Of a DNA stretch of 64,000 nt, positions 27,654-37,152 are shown one piece after another. The DNA lies in assembly GCA_020852655.1 (NCBI GenBank), contig JADZAI010000057.1:46297-110296 (forward strand), given 5' to 3'. Each line of letters opens with the position of its first letter. The stretch's first letter is position 1. The DNA is from Alphaproteobacteria bacterium (lineage in GTDB: Bacteria > Pseudomonadota > Alphaproteobacteria > Micropepsales > Micropepsaceae). Made by a program: the position numbers and the translations under genes. Below the pieces are notes generated by a model. The model worked only from the letters and a program-made list of their open reading frames with translations, made no database searches and had not been told where the DNA came from.

Positions 27654-28052
27654 ATGTCGCATCACCGGGGACGCCTGATCGACCATGTCCACCTGCGGTC
27701 CGGGAATCTTCCGGCCGCGAAGCGCTTCTACCGGGCCTGCTTCGCGGCGCTCGGCATTCCGTTCCGGGATGAAGCCGGCCATCTCGCAGCAGACGAATTC
27801 TGGCTGGATGCCGGCGACACGCCCAGCCGGATTCATCTCGCCTTTCAGACGCCCGATCGCGCCACGGTGCGCAATTGGTATGAAGCCGTTCTGGCAGCGG
27901 GCGGGCGCGACAACGGGCCGCCCGGAGAGCGGGGCTATCACCCGGGATATTACGGCGCTTTCGTGCTGGATCCGGACGGCAACAATATCGAAGCGGTCCA
28001 CCACGGGCCGTTCACGCGCTCGTCGGCATCGGTGGTGATCGACCCGGCCTGA
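27654..28052 (+). CDS. VOC family protein
   Basis: Vicinal-oxygen-chelate/glyoxalase-fold protein of 132 residues. Metal-ligand positions are suggested by DHVHLRSGN (His), IHLAFQ (His) and DPDGNNIEAVHHG (Glu). It starts 9 bp after the amino-acid dehydrogenase, so it is probably cotranscribed with it. Substrate unknown; it is too short to be 4-hydroxyphenylpyruvate dioxygenase. Confidence 0.85.
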   Translation: MSHHRGRLIDHVHLRSGNLPAAKRFYRACFAALGIPFRDEAGHLAADEFWLDAGDTPSRIHLAFQTPDRATVRNWYEAVLAAGGRDNGPPGERGYHPGYYGAFVLDPDGNNIEAVHHGPFTRSSASVVIDPA

Positions 28053-28059
28053 CGCGGCC

Positions 28060-28689
28060 TCAGAAATAGCCGCCGGCCCAGGCCCAGATCGCGATCGCAA
28101 CCGCGATGAAGGCCGACAGCCCGATGACGAAGGCGACCACGGCTGCAACGAGACCCAGCAGCACGAGGATGCCGTCCCGCTCCGCCAGTGCGAAGCCGAG
28201 CACGGTGATCGCGATTCCCGGCGGATTGTTGGTGAGCGGTCCCGGCATGAGGATCACGGCGGCGAGCAGCACGCACACCGCGCCGACCAGATGCTCCATC
28301 AGGCCGCCGGCCAGCCACGAGGCGCGCGGCCTGGCGAAGATCTCGATCTTCTTCAGCCATTTCCGGCCGCGCTCGATCGTGCGCTTGGCGCCGTCGGCGG
28401 AGAAGGGCCGCCGGGCGAGCCAGTTCGGCATCCAGGGTTGCCTGAAGCCGATCGCGAGCTGCGCCGCGAACAGGATCAGCGGCGCGCCCATGACCGACCC
28501 CACGCCGGGGGGTGAGATCGCGGCAAGGAGACCGAAGACGATGAGGCAGAAGCCGTGCCCCCGCTTGCCCATCCCGGCGACGAGTTCGCCGATGGTCACC
28601 TGCTGTCCGGCCTTGCCGTCCAGCAGATGCATCATGGCCTCCACCAGCGGCGCTTCCGCCGCCGGGCCGCCGGGTTGCTGCGGCGTCAA
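28060..28689 (-). CDS. ExoD family membrane protein (TTG start)
   Basis: 209-residue protein of the exopolysaccharide-synthesis ExoD family: N-terminal segment GQQVTIGELVAGMGKRGHGF, then FGLLAAISPPGVGSVMGAPL and further membrane helices. Internal ATGs (28635/28632) would cut the cytoplasmic N-terminus. The TTG at 28689 gives a TTGA overlap with the terC-family stop and the better family length. In rhizobia exoD affects exopolysaccharide and alkali tolerance; the molecular role is unclear. Confidence 0.85.
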   Translation of the reverse strand: MTPQQPGGPAAEAPLVEAMMHLLDGKAGQQVTIGELVAGMGKRGHGFCLIVFGLLAAISPPGVGSVMGAPLILFAAQLAIGFRQPWMPNWLARRPFSADGAKRTIERGRKWLKKIEIFARPRASWLAGGLMEHLVGAVCVLLAAVILMPGPLTNNPPGIAITVLGFALAERDGILVLLGLVAAVVAFVIGLSAFIAVAIAIWAWAGGYF

Positions 28690-29435
28690 ACGCCCTCGCC
28701 GTCGCGGCCTTCGATCAGCCGTTTCCGGCGTGCGGCGGCGATGAGGTTCAGCGTTTCGACGAGGACCGAGAAGGCGATCGCCGCATAAATGAAGCTGCGG
28801 TCGATATGGTAGTGGAAGCCGTCGGCGACCAGCGTCGCTCCGACCAGGATGAGGAAGCTGAGGGCCAGCATCTTCACGGTCGGATGGCGATTGACGAAGG
28901 CGGCGACCGGTTCCGACGCCCACAGCATCACCGCCATGGAGATGACCACGGCAGCGATCATGACGGCGATCATGCCGGGCGCCATCGCGACGGCGGTGAG
29001 AACCGAGTCGAGCGAGAACACGACGTCGAGCACGACGATCTGAAGGATCACGGCGCTGAACACCGCGGTCTTGGCCGAAGCCTCGGGCGATTCGTCATGG
29101 CCCTCCATCGTGTGATGGATCTCCGTCGTGCCCTTGTAGAGCAGGAAGAAGCCGCCTCCCATCAGGATGACATCCCGCCAGGACAGGCCGAACGAGCCGA
29201 TCGTGACGAAGGGATGCTCCAGCTTCTGAAGCCAGGTGATCAGGAACAAGAGGCCGATGCGCATGATGAGCGCGAGCGCGAGGCCGATGCGGCGTGCAGG
29301 CTTCTGCTGTTCGACGGGCAGCTTGCCCGAAACGATCGAAAGAAAGATGACGTTGTCGATGCCGAGAACGATCTCGAGGGCGGTCAGCGAGAGAAGCGCG
29401 GCCCAGGCGCTTGGGTCGGCGAGGAGTTCGAGCAT
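28686..29435 (-). CDS. TerC family membrane protein
   Basis: Integral membrane protein of 249 residues, TerC type, with seven or more helices. Hallmarks: EIVLGIDNVIFLSIVSGKLP and the second acidic motif IVVLDVVFSLDSVLTAVAM, whose Asp residues probably bind divalent metal. Bacterial relatives export Mn or load metalloenzymes. The ATG at 29435 places the first helix near the N-terminus. Coupled to exoD by a TTGA overlap. Confidence 0.9.
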   Translation of the reverse strand: MLELLADPSAWAALLSLTALEIVLGIDNVIFLSIVSGKLPVEQQKPARRIGLALALIMRIGLLFLITWLQKLEHPFVTIGSFGLSWRDVILMGGGFFLLYKGTTEIHHTMEGHDESPEASAKTAVFSAVILQIVVLDVVFSLDSVLTAVAMAPGMIAVMIAAVVISMAVMLWASEPVAAFVNRHPTVKMLALSFLILVGATLVADGFHYHIDRSFIYAAIAFSVLVETLNLIAAARRKRLIEGRDGEGV

Positions 29436-29497
29436 GGTTCTGGAGCCTTGCCGGGCCGGCGCCTGACGATCAAGCGAATTTCGCGGATGGACAAGGC

Positions 29498-29522
29498 GTG
29501 CCTCGCCTGCTTGGCGAGGCAC
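29498..29522 (-). repeat. 10-bp inverted repeat before terC
   Basis: Perfect stem (GTGCCTCGCC 29498-29507; GGCGAGGCAC 29513-29522) with a 5-nt loop, between the upstream small gene and terC, all leftward. It lacks a U-run on the - strand, so attenuation or mRNA processing is more likely than termination. Confidence 0.5.
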
Positions 29523-29534
29523 CGCCCGGCGTCG

Positions 29535-29768
29535 TCAGGAGGCGATCTTGAGCCCTCTGAGCCCCTTCAGGCCCAAATCGACCGTCGCGCCGAGCTCCGC
29601 CGCAGCCCGCCGAAGGTCGGACATGCGGGCGAAGCGGCGTCCGTCCAGGGCATGAAACCTGGCCGAGCCGGAGTAGAACCGCACGCCGACATCGTCGGGC
29701 ACGGCGAGCCCGGCATCCTCGCCGGCAACCTCGATCAATACGATGCCGTCATCGGTGGTGTTGGACAT
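29535..29768 (-). CDS. small hypothetical protein
   Basis: 77 residues, acidic N-terminal half (TTDDGIVLIEVAGEDAGLAV) and a more basic C-terminal half (RRFARMSDLRRAAAELG), no membrane segment or known motif. GGGAGCG lies before the ATG at 29768. Longer in-frame starts reach to 29894 but lack coding character. Upstream of terC on the same strand. Function unknown. Confidence 0.55.
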   Translation of the reverse strand: MSNTTDDGIVLIEVAGEDAGLAVPDDVGVRFYSGSARFHALDGRRFARMSDLRRAAAELGATVDLGLKGLRGLKIAS

Positions 29769-29989
29769 GCAACGCTCCCTTGCGCGTCGCTGAACGCGCG
29801 AGAATTCAAACCGATCCGGTGACTTCGCAGGCATGGCGGTGTTAGCGCCCATCGCCACGACAGCTCTTTCCGGCGGCGCTTTGGCGTGGACCACGAAGCC
29901 TCCGCGCCCTTCAATCGCGGTGATGTGAATCGTTTGTGAAGCCCGGCTTGATCGTGCAGCAATGCGCCATCGCGTTCCCCGGAGACCGG

Positions 29990-30754
29990 ATGCCCGAGCT
30001 CGTCACCCTGACCTTGCCGCTGCCGCATGTCGCGATGGTGGAAATCGACAACCCGCCTTCGAATGCGCTCGGCAGCGCGGCGCGCGCCGCGCTGGGGCCG
30101 GTGATGGAGCGGCTGGAGCATGACACGGACATTCGCGCAGTCGTTCTGACCGGGACGGGCGGGGCGTTCTGTTCCGGCGCCGACCTGCGCGAACAGGCGA
30201 GCGGCGGCGGCCTGGCGGCAGGCGGAACGGCCGATTTCGGGCGCGTGCTCGATGCCTGGGAAAAGCTGCGCCCGGCGACCATCGCCGCGGTCAACGGCCA
30301 TGCGTTCGGGGGTGGGCTGGAGCTGGCGCTGTGCTGCGACCTCCGCATCGCGGCGCAGAATGCGCGCTTTGCCGCCGCGGGGGTGAATGTCGGCCTGATG
30401 GCGAGCGTCTATCGCCTGCCGCGCCTCATCGGCATCGCGCAGGCGAAGGCGATGCTGCTGACGGGATCGCCGGTCTCGGCGGAGACGGCGCTGCACTATG
30501 GTCTCGTGACGGAGATCCACGCGGGCGAGGCTTTGCGCGAGCGCGCTTTGGCGCTCGCCGCGCGGATCGCGAGCCGGGCGCCGCTGTCGGTGGAGGCGGC
30601 GAAACGCCAGGCCGGGCGCGCGCTCGACATGAGCCCGGAGGAAGCGCAGCGCGTCGCGGGCCAGGAGCTGAAGATACTGACGGCGAGCGAAGATCACCGC
30701 GCCGCCGTTGCCGCCTTCGCTGCCAAGCGCGAACCGGTCTTCGGGAGGAAATGA
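29990..30754 (+). CDS. enoyl-CoA hydratase/isomerase family protein
   Basis: Crotonase-fold protein, 254 residues. Substrate/CoA motif CSGADLREQ and oxyanion motif AVNGHAFGGGLELALCCDLRIAA. The catalytic Glu typical of hydratases is not obvious: the residue after LMASVYRLPRLIG is not a clear match, so isomerase or thioesterase activity is possible. GGAGA precedes the ATG. Its TGA overlaps the ATG of the following SDR (ATGA), so they form a two-gene beta-oxidation-like unit. Confidence 0.85.
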   Translation: MPELVTLTLPLPHVAMVEIDNPPSNALGSAARAALGPVMERLEHDTDIRAVVLTGTGGAFCSGADLREQASGGGLAAGGTADFGRVLDAWEKLRPATIAAVNGHAFGGGLELALCCDLRIAAQNARFAAAGVNVGLMASVYRLPRLIGIAQAKAMLLTGSPVSAETALHYGLVTEIHAGEALRERALALAARIASRAPLSVEAAKRQAGRALDMSPEEAQRVAGQELKILTASEDHRAAVAAFAAKREPVFGRK

Positions 30755-31593
30755 TGGCGGACGAGGAACGACCGGCGCGGGCGTTGCCGGCGGAGTCGCA
30801 GGGGCAAGCAGCGGGACGCGGCCGGCTGAAAGGACGCCGCATCCTGGTCGTCGGCGGCGGCCAGCGCGTCGTCGACGCCGAGACGGACCCTGTCGGCAAC
30901 GGCCGCGCGATGTCGCTGCTGTTTGCGCGCGAAGGGGCGCATGTCGCAGTGGCCGATGTGAGCCGCGTGGCGGCGCAGGCGACGGCCGACCTCATCGCCA
31001 GCGAGGGCGGCAGGGCCAGCGTCATCACGGCCGACATTCGCAAGCCCGACGACGTGCAGCGTATGGTCGAAGAGGCGCGGGCGGCGCTCGGCGCGATCGA
31101 CGGCCTTGTCCTCAATGTCGGCGTCGGGGTCGGCGCGCATGGCCTTGCGGGGGCGACGGCGGCGGACTGGGACGCCGTGCTGGAGATCAATCTCCGCGGG
31201 CCGATGCTGGCGTGCAAGGCGGCGCTGCCAGTGATGGAGGAGGGCGGCTCCATCGTCTTCATCTCATCGGTCGCCGGCGTCACCGCCGGCAGCCGCCTTC
31301 CGGCCTATGATGCGTCCAAGGCGGCACTCGGCGGTTTGATGCGGCACGTCGCGCTGGAGGGCGCCAGGCGGGGTATCCGGGCCAACATCGTGATGCCCGG
31401 CCTCGTGGATACGCCGCTCGGCCGGCTCGCGACGCGCGGACGGCCGGGGCGGGCCCGGACGCCTGTCCCGTTCGGGCGGCAGGCGACAGGGTGGGAGATC
31501 GCCTATGCCGCGCTGTTCTTCATGTCGGACGAGAGTGTCTATGCGACGGCACAGATCCTGGCGATCGACGGCGGGCTGACCGGCATCAGCTAA
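30751..31593 (+). CDS. SDR family oxidoreductase with extended cofactor loop
   Basis: Short-chain dehydrogenase/reductase, 280 residues, with a ~25-residue polar N-terminal extension. The glycine motif is stretched: GGGQRVVDAETDPVGNGRA replaces the usual TGxxxGIG. The catalytic Ser (VFISSVAGV) and YDASKAA Tyr-Lys are intact, as is the C-terminal TAQILAIDGGLTG. ATGATG gives two starts; the first overlaps the preceding stop. It overlaps the end of the convergent tamB by 4 nt. Confidence 0.85.
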   Translation: MMADEERPARALPAESQGQAAGRGRLKGRRILVVGGGQRVVDAETDPVGNGRAMSLLFAREGAHVAVADVSRVAAQATADLIASEGGRASVITADIRKPDDVQRMVEEARAALGAIDGLVLNVGVGVGAHGLAGATAADWDAVLEINLRGPMLACKAALPVMEEGGSIVFISSVAGVTAGSRLPAYDASKAALGGLMRHVALEGARRGIRANIVMPGLVDTPLGRLATRGRPGRARTPVPFGRQATGWEIAYAALFFMSDESVYATAQILAIDGGLTGIS

Positions 31594-34500
31594 TAGTCGA
31601 TCTTGTACCGGGCGCCGACGCTGCTGGAGGAATCGGCGCCCACCTCGGTCTCGACCGAGATATTCTCGTCGATCTGTATCTCGAGCCGTCCTTTCGCTCC
31701 GGCGGAATCGCCGCCCTGGCGCAGCTCGAAATAGACGTTGCGCGAGATATAGGTGCCGGCCTTGACGCCGATCTGTCCATTTTCGCCGACATCGACGGCG
31801 AGGACGTCGAGGCCGAAGCGGTCGCGCAAATTCGAAAGCACGCCCCCAGCCGATCCGGAACCCGAAAGGGCGGCGATCGAGTTTGCCAGCTCCAGCGCCT
31901 CGAGCGGCGAAATATTCGTCACGGATCGCCCGAACAGCAGGCGCGCGAAGACTTCGTCCTGGGGCGCCGCGGGCACAGACGACACCGACAGGTCCGGCTG
32001 GGCGGCGCGGCCGGAGAGGGTGATCGAGGCCGTGAAGTCGGCTTCCGTCTGGGTCGCGACGATCTTGATGCGGGGCTCGATCGTCGGTCCGCCGTCGAAG
32101 GTGATCTCGCCTTCGCTCAAGGTAAAGCTGCGCGAGCCGAAGGCGAGCGTGCCGCGCATCAGCGTGAGCTTGCCCGAGAGGCGCGGGTCGGACGCGTCGC
32201 CGGTGACGTCGAGCTTGCCGCGCCACAGGCTTTCCACCCCGCGTCCCTCGACGCGGGCGGGACCCGGAATGAGGACATCGACAGCGAGGGCCAGGACCTC
32301 GGCCGGCGCCGGCGACTCCACAGCCGCCGCGGGCGCGGCTTTCCTGGGCTTTGGCGGTTTCGCAGGATCGATGACGTCGACCACAACGAGATCGGGCGGA
32401 CCGGGACTGGGAATCGAGGCATTGAGGTCGAGAACCGTCAGCTCGCCCACGAGGACCGGCCCTGCGGCATTGCGTTCGAGCCTGAGGCTGCCGTCGACGC
32501 GGCCGGAGACGTCGTCGCGGGCGAGCAACTGCATCTTGTGCAGGCTGACGCCGCCGGAGACGCCGCCGATGCCGCCCGTGCCGCGGATCGTGAAGTTGAC
32601 CTCCATGCTGCCGCGCGCGCCGTCGGTGGCGCTGCCGGTGACGGTGATCGTGTCGTCGCTGGCGCGGGCCTGGAGGTTGAGGGCGGCGAGGCGCGTGCCG
32701 CTGAGGTCGTTGCTGTAGACGCCGTTGGCGAGCGTCACGGTGCCGTCGAAGCGCGGCTTCGAGATCGTGCCGGCGAGCGTCGCCTGGATGTCGGCGTCGC
32801 CGTCGAGGTCCTGGCCGTCGATGTCGGCGAGGCGCCAGAGCGGCGCGAGGCGGCCGGTCCAGGAGATGCGCCCGGTCAACGGCGCATTCGGCGACGGCGA
32901 GGGGAAGCCGCCGTCGGCGGCGCGGGCGAGCGGGAAGGCGATGTCGGCGCTGGCCCCCGGAAGGCCCTGGGCTGTCGCCGTTGCCGTCAGGCGGAACTGG
33001 CCGCCGTTCCAGTTGCCCTTGAAGCCGACATCGGCCGGCGGGGCGCGGCCGGCAGCGCCGGTGGCCCGAAGCCCGGCGATGGTGCCGTCGAGCGAGGCGC
33101 GGCCGGCGCCGCCGTCGAGTTCGGCAGTCGCGTTGAGGGTGCCTTTCAGCGGGGCGATGCCGGCGAGGCCGGCTATGGCTTCGAGATTGACGCTGGTGAC
33201 GCGCACCGACGTCCTGGCGCCGTTGCTGCTCTGGCTTGCGGTAGCGGCGATGCGGCCGGCTTCGGCGCCGTTGCGGAAGAAGCGGGCGTCGAGGCCGTCG
33301 ATCACGACGCCGTTGGTGAAGGCGACGGTGAAGGGCTGCGTCGTCGACAGCGACTCAGTGCCTGACTTCACCGACAGCGACGACACGGCGGCGCTGTTGA
33401 AGTCGCGCACGGTTGCAGCGATGGCGTAATCGACCGCGCGCGGCGGCAGCGGCGCCCGGCCCTTGAGGTCGATGACGAGGGCGTTCAGCGGGCCGTTGGC
33501 CTCCAGCGTCGCCTCGCCGATCTCGGTCGCGCCGTAGCGGCCGCGGGAGATCGACGCCTTCAGCTTGATGGCGCCCGCCAGCATGCCGAAGCGGCCGGAG
33601 ATGTCGGCCTTGAGAGCGCCGGAGACGTCGATGCCGGCGAGGGCGCCGAGCTTGTCGATCTGCTGGGCGTCGATCGTCGCGGCGATGTCATAGGCGCTGC
33701 CAGCCTGTGTCGCCCTGGCGTCGATGCTGGCGCCGGCGACGCTGCCTTTGGCGTCCGCCTTGAGGGCGGTGAAGGCGTCGGCGACGTTGACGGTGAGGTC
33801 GATGGGCGTGTCGCCGCCGCCGTCGCTCTTGAGAACGACGAGGCCGGAGCCGGCCGGGTCGACGCTGCCGCTGAGCGTGATCGCCCGCCAGGAATAGCCG
33901 CCGGCGGCGACGTTCGAGGCCTTCGCCTCGATCTGGATCGGTGTCGCCGCAGCCGTGTCGTAGACGACGCGGGCCTGCATCTGGCCCTCGAGGTCGGGCC
34001 GCAGCACGGTGAGGTCGGAGGCGTTGAGATCGAGATTGGCCCGGATGCCGGTGCCGACGGCGGCGTTGCCGGTGAAGGCGATCTTGCCGGCCGCGAGCTG
34101 GCCCTGGAGATTGTCGAGCCGGGCGCCGCCGGCGACGACGATGACGAGGCCGTTGACCGACGCGCCCGGCAGCAGGCGGGCCAGCATCGCGTCGGTCGAC
34201 TGGATCTTCGAGAGGTCCGCGGCGATCACGAAGTTGGTCGTCTTGTCGGTGCCGTCTTCGCGGAGCTGGACGGTGACATTGGCGGGTCCGGTGAGGCCGG
34301 CCGAGGGATCGAGAAGCCTGGCGACGTCGGTCAGCGTGACCGCGAAGGTGCAGTCGGGGTTTACGCCGACCGAGACGAGGGCGCCGTCGCGGGCGGAGAT
34401 GGCGGCCTGGCCGCCGCAGGTCAGGTCCTTGCGCATCGCCTGGAACGCGACCTGGAGATTACGCAGGCGGTCGTCGCCCGCGAGCAGGGCCGCGACGCGG

Positions 34501-35153
34501 GCGTCCTTGGCGTTGACGGCGATCTCGATGTCGCTGAGGTCGGCCGTCGACCGCGCCGTCACCGAAGCCTCGCCGGCGATGCCGTCGCTGCGGACGACGG
34601 CGAGTTCGGCGTTGCCGCCGCCGGAGGTCAGCGCCGCCTTGCCGTTGAGTGTCGCCGTTATGGCTTCGCCGATGACGGCCGGGTCGATCGTGACGTCGCC
34701 GGTGAGGCTCTGGGCGTCGATGTCGACCGGCAGGTCGGGCCAGGCGAAGGGCTCGTCGGCCTGGTCGGCCGCGGGCTTGTATTTCGGCTCGCGATAGACG
34801 TGGCCGCCATGCAGTTCGATGCGGTCGGCGATGATGTTGCCGGAGAGGAGGCCGAGCGGCGACCACGAGATCACGATCTCGCGTGCCGTCGCCCAGGTGC
34901 CGTCGTCGTCGGTGAGGGCGACCTCGCTCAGCGTCATTTCGCTCCAACTGCCGGTGATCGACGCCGACTGGACACCGGCCTCGGCAAGGATCGCGCGGCC
35001 ATAGTCGAAGGCCCATTGGCGGGTGCCGGGCCAGAGCAGGACGGCGGTGAGCAGCAGGACGATGCTGCCGACGACGATGCCGGCCCATTTGAGGATGCGA
35101 ACGGCCACGGAGCCTTGCGGCGGCTGCGGCGGGCGTGTCGTCTGCTCGGTCAT
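31590..35153 (-). CDS. tamB: translocation and assembly module inner-membrane protein TamB
   Basis: 1187 residues. An N-terminal membrane anchor (ILKWAGIVVGSIVLLLTAVL) is followed by a long periplasmic beta-rich repeat region (AsmA-like/TamB groove), ending in the conserved C-terminal domain (LKLTLMRG-like, FDGGPTIEPRIKI, VFARLLFGRSVTNISPLEAL, final GARYKIDY). TamB spans the periplasm with TamA and helps outer-membrane protein assembly or lipid transport. It starts 1 nt into the stop of tamA (TGATG), as in the usual tamA-tamB operon. Confidence 0.93.
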   Translation of the reverse strand: MTEQTTRPPQPPQGSVAVRILKWAGIVVGSIVLLLTAVLLWPGTRQWAFDYGRAILAEAGVQSASITGSWSEMTLSEVALTDDDGTWATAREIVISWSPLGLLSGNIIADRIELHGGHVYREPKYKPAADQADEPFAWPDLPVDIDAQSLTGDVTIDPAVIGEAITATLNGKAALTSGGGNAELAVVRSDGIAGEASVTARSTADLSDIEIAVNAKDARVAALLAGDDRLRNLQVAFQAMRKDLTCGGQAAISARDGALVSVGVNPDCTFAVTLTDVARLLDPSAGLTGPANVTVQLREDGTDKTTNFVIAADLSKIQSTDAMLARLLPGASVNGLVIVVAGGARLDNLQGQLAAGKIAFTGNAAVGTGIRANLDLNASDLTVLRPDLEGQMQARVVYDTAAATPIQIEAKASNVAAGGYSWRAITLSGSVDPAGSGLVVLKSDGGGDTPIDLTVNVADAFTALKADAKGSVAGASIDARATQAGSAYDIAATIDAQQIDKLGALAGIDVSGALKADISGRFGMLAGAIKLKASISRGRYGATEIGEATLEANGPLNALVIDLKGRAPLPPRAVDYAIAATVRDFNSAAVSSLSVKSGTESLSTTQPFTVAFTNGVVIDGLDARFFRNGAEAGRIAATASQSSNGARTSVRVTSVNLEAIAGLAGIAPLKGTLNATAELDGGAGRASLDGTIAGLRATGAAGRAPPADVGFKGNWNGGQFRLTATATAQGLPGASADIAFPLARAADGGFPSPSPNAPLTGRISWTGRLAPLWRLADIDGQDLDGDADIQATLAGTISKPRFDGTVTLANGVYSNDLSGTRLAALNLQARASDDTITVTGSATDGARGSMEVNFTIRGTGGIGGVSGGVSLHKMQLLARDDVSGRVDGSLRLERNAAGPVLVGELTVLDLNASIPSPGPPDLVVVDVIDPAKPPKPRKAAPAAAVESPAPAEVLALAVDVLIPGPARVEGRGVESLWRGKLDVTGDASDPRLSGKLTLMRGTLAFGSRSFTLSEGEITFDGGPTIEPRIKIVATQTEADFTASITLSGRAAQPDLSVSSVPAAPQDEVFARLLFGRSVTNISPLEALELANSIAALSGSGSAGGVLSNLRDRFGLDVLAVDVGENGQIGVKAGTYISRNVYFELRQGGDSAGAKGRLEIQIDENISVETEVGADSSSSVGARYKIDY

Positions 35154-36895
35154 CAGAATGCCTGTCCGATGGAGACGTAGATCTGGTAGTCGGCTTCGCC
35201 CTTGCCGCCCGACACCGGCATGGCGACATCGAGGCGCACCGGTCCGATCGGCGAATAATAGCGCACGCCGAGGCCGGCGCCGACGAACATCTTGTGAAAG
35301 TCGGGAACCGGATCCTCGTAGGCGCCGCCGGCGTCGACGAAGGCGACGGCGCCGAAGTCCTCGTTGATGCGCCAGCGCATCTCGGCGTTGATCTCCAGCA
35401 CAGAAGCGCCGCCGATCGGGCGATCCTCGTCGTCGATCGGACCGGCGCGCTTGTAGCCGAAGCCGCGGATGGAGCCGCCGCCGCCGGCGAAGAGACGCTT
35501 GGGCAGCGGGATGTCGTCGCGCCGGTCGCCGACGACGGTGCCAAGGCGGAGACGGCCGGCGGCGATCCAGCTATTGTCGTCGTCCAGCGCGAAATAGGCC
35601 GAGCCGATCGCTTCGACGATCGTGAACTGGCGGAAGTCGTTGCTGACGCCGAAATAGGGATTGATCCGCAGCGCGGCGCGGAAGCCCTTGGTGGGGTCCA
35701 GAAGATCGTCGGTCGTGTCGTAAGCGAGTTCGCCGCGCAGGCCGACCAGCGCGAAGTCGCCGCCCCGGTCGAAGCTTTCGTCGTGGACGAATTCCAGCGA
35801 GCCGCCGAAGCGCAGGATCAGCTTATCCAGAAGTTCGGTCTCCAGGGTGCCGATCAGCGCGACCTGCTGATAGGCGAGGTCGTCGACGTCTTCGTCATCG
35901 ACGATCAGGGAGGCATTCAGTGTGTAGTCCGGCCAGAAGACATCATACTCCTGGTAGTTGACGGCGACGCCCTTGCGCTGGCTGCCATAGGTCACGGAGG
36001 CGCGCAGCCGCTCGGCATCGCCGAAGATGTTGCGATGCTCCCATGCGGCTTCGATGGCATAGCCGTCCTGAAGGGACCATTTGATGGCGCCGCTGAAGCT
36101 GCGCCAGAGCCGCTCGTCGACGGTCAATCTCACGGTCCGCGGCGTGCCCTTTCCGACCGCATCGGCCCGCGCCTCGTCGAACACGGCCGATTTCATCAGA
36201 TTGTCTTCGGCATCCTTCATGACCTTCGGCGTCAGCAACGCGCCGATTTCGAGCTTCGACAGGCGCGCCACGCGACTGGCAGGGAGGTCGGCGTTGCCCT
36301 CTACCGCAATGCCGCCCAGTACGACCGGCGGACCGGAGGCGATCGTGTAGGTGACGTCCACTTTCCCGGCAGGCCGATCGAGCACGGCGCGCCGTTCGAG
36401 GATCGCCGCATCGAAATAGCCGTCCTCCCGGAGCGCCGCAACGATGCGCTCGCCGGCTGCGACGATGTTCGTGCCGGAGGCAGGGAGGCCCTCCACAATC
36501 GTTTCCGGCGGAGCGGTCGGCTGTGCGCCGTCCCAGACGATGCTGAAAATGCCAATGCGATAGAGCGGCCCTTCGTCGACCACGATACGGACTTCGGCCG
36601 TTGCGCCTTCGACGATGACACCGCTGGCATGTCCATCGTAGTAGCCGAAGGCCTTGAGGACATGTTCGATGCGTTCGAGATCGCTGTCCAGGCGCGACTG
36701 GAGCACGGGAAGGGACGGCACGCCGGCCTGCTTGCGCTTCTCGAGCGTTATTTCGTCACGGATGCGCTTGCCGAGGCTTGGGTCAGCCGGACCCTGTAGC
36801 GAAACAGTGTAGCCGATATTCGGCAAGGCGCTTTGCTGTGCCTGGGCGGCGCTGCAAAGGCCTGCAAGCCAGAGCAAGATCCAAAGGCGGATCAT
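35153..36895 (-). CDS. tamA: outer-membrane assembly protein TamA (Omp85 family)
   Basis: 580 residues: signal peptide (ending SAAQA), POTRA domains (~30-270), then a 16-strand-type Omp85 barrel containing RLFAGGGGSIRGFGYKRAG (the lid-lock RGF motif) and a terminal strand ending YVSIGQAF. TamA is the outer-membrane half of the TAM complex. First gene of the two-gene leftward operon; the promoter should lie in 36896-37017, where nothing else was seen. Confidence 0.93.
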   Translation of the reverse strand: MIRLWILLWLAGLCSAAQAQQSALPNIGYTVSLQGPADPSLGKRIRDEITLEKRKQAGVPSLPVLQSRLDSDLERIEHVLKAFGYYDGHASGVIVEGATAEVRIVVDEGPLYRIGIFSIVWDGAQPTAPPETIVEGLPASGTNIVAAGERIVAALREDGYFDAAILERRAVLDRPAGKVDVTYTIASGPPVVLGGIAVEGNADLPASRVARLSKLEIGALLTPKVMKDAEDNLMKSAVFDEARADAVGKGTPRTVRLTVDERLWRSFSGAIKWSLQDGYAIEAAWEHRNIFGDAERLRASVTYGSQRKGVAVNYQEYDVFWPDYTLNASLIVDDEDVDDLAYQQVALIGTLETELLDKLILRFGGSLEFVHDESFDRGGDFALVGLRGELAYDTTDDLLDPTKGFRAALRINPYFGVSNDFRQFTIVEAIGSAYFALDDDNSWIAAGRLRLGTVVGDRRDDIPLPKRLFAGGGGSIRGFGYKRAGPIDDEDRPIGGASVLEINAEMRWRINEDFGAVAFVDAGGAYEDPVPDFHKMFVGAGLGVRYYSPIGPVRLDVAMPVSGGKGEADYQIYVSIGQAF

Positions 36896-37017
36896 GCGCG
36901 CTTCAGCGCAGGGGGAGGGGCGAAGCTGCGGTTCGCCGCGCCGCCAAGGCCCGAGCCAGAACCGGCTCCGTCATGAACACCCCACAAAGCCGTCGTTTTC
37001 GTCCCGCGCCGCGGGAG

Positions 37018-37146
37018 CTATTGGCCCAGATACAAGAAGATCGCAGCAACCACCGCAAGTGAAAGCGATGCAACCAGGATGGCCATGACGTGCCGGCCCT
37101 TGCGCGCCTGCTTGGCCTTGTCTTCCGGGACGATTTTCGGGGGCAT
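37018..37146 (-). CDS. 42-residue single-pass membrane protein
   Basis: Small gene: charged N-terminus (MPPKIVPEDKAKQARKGRH) and one membrane helix (MAILVASLSLAVVAAIFLYL) ending in GQ. It begins 6 bp after the stop of the next upstream small membrane gene on the same strand, downstream of a perfect EcfG-type promoter, so it is probably a stress-induced small membrane protein. No family recognised. Confidence 0.6.
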   Translation of the reverse strand: MPPKIVPEDKAKQARKGRHVMAILVASLSLAVVAAIFLYLGQ

Positions 37147-37152
37147 GATCCA

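Noticed and set aside
31491..33365. Long open frame (624 codons) antisense to tamB
   Set aside because: GC-rich antisense shadow: its product is rich in Asp/Arg/Gly/Ala with no motif, whereas tamB on the other strand has clear domains.
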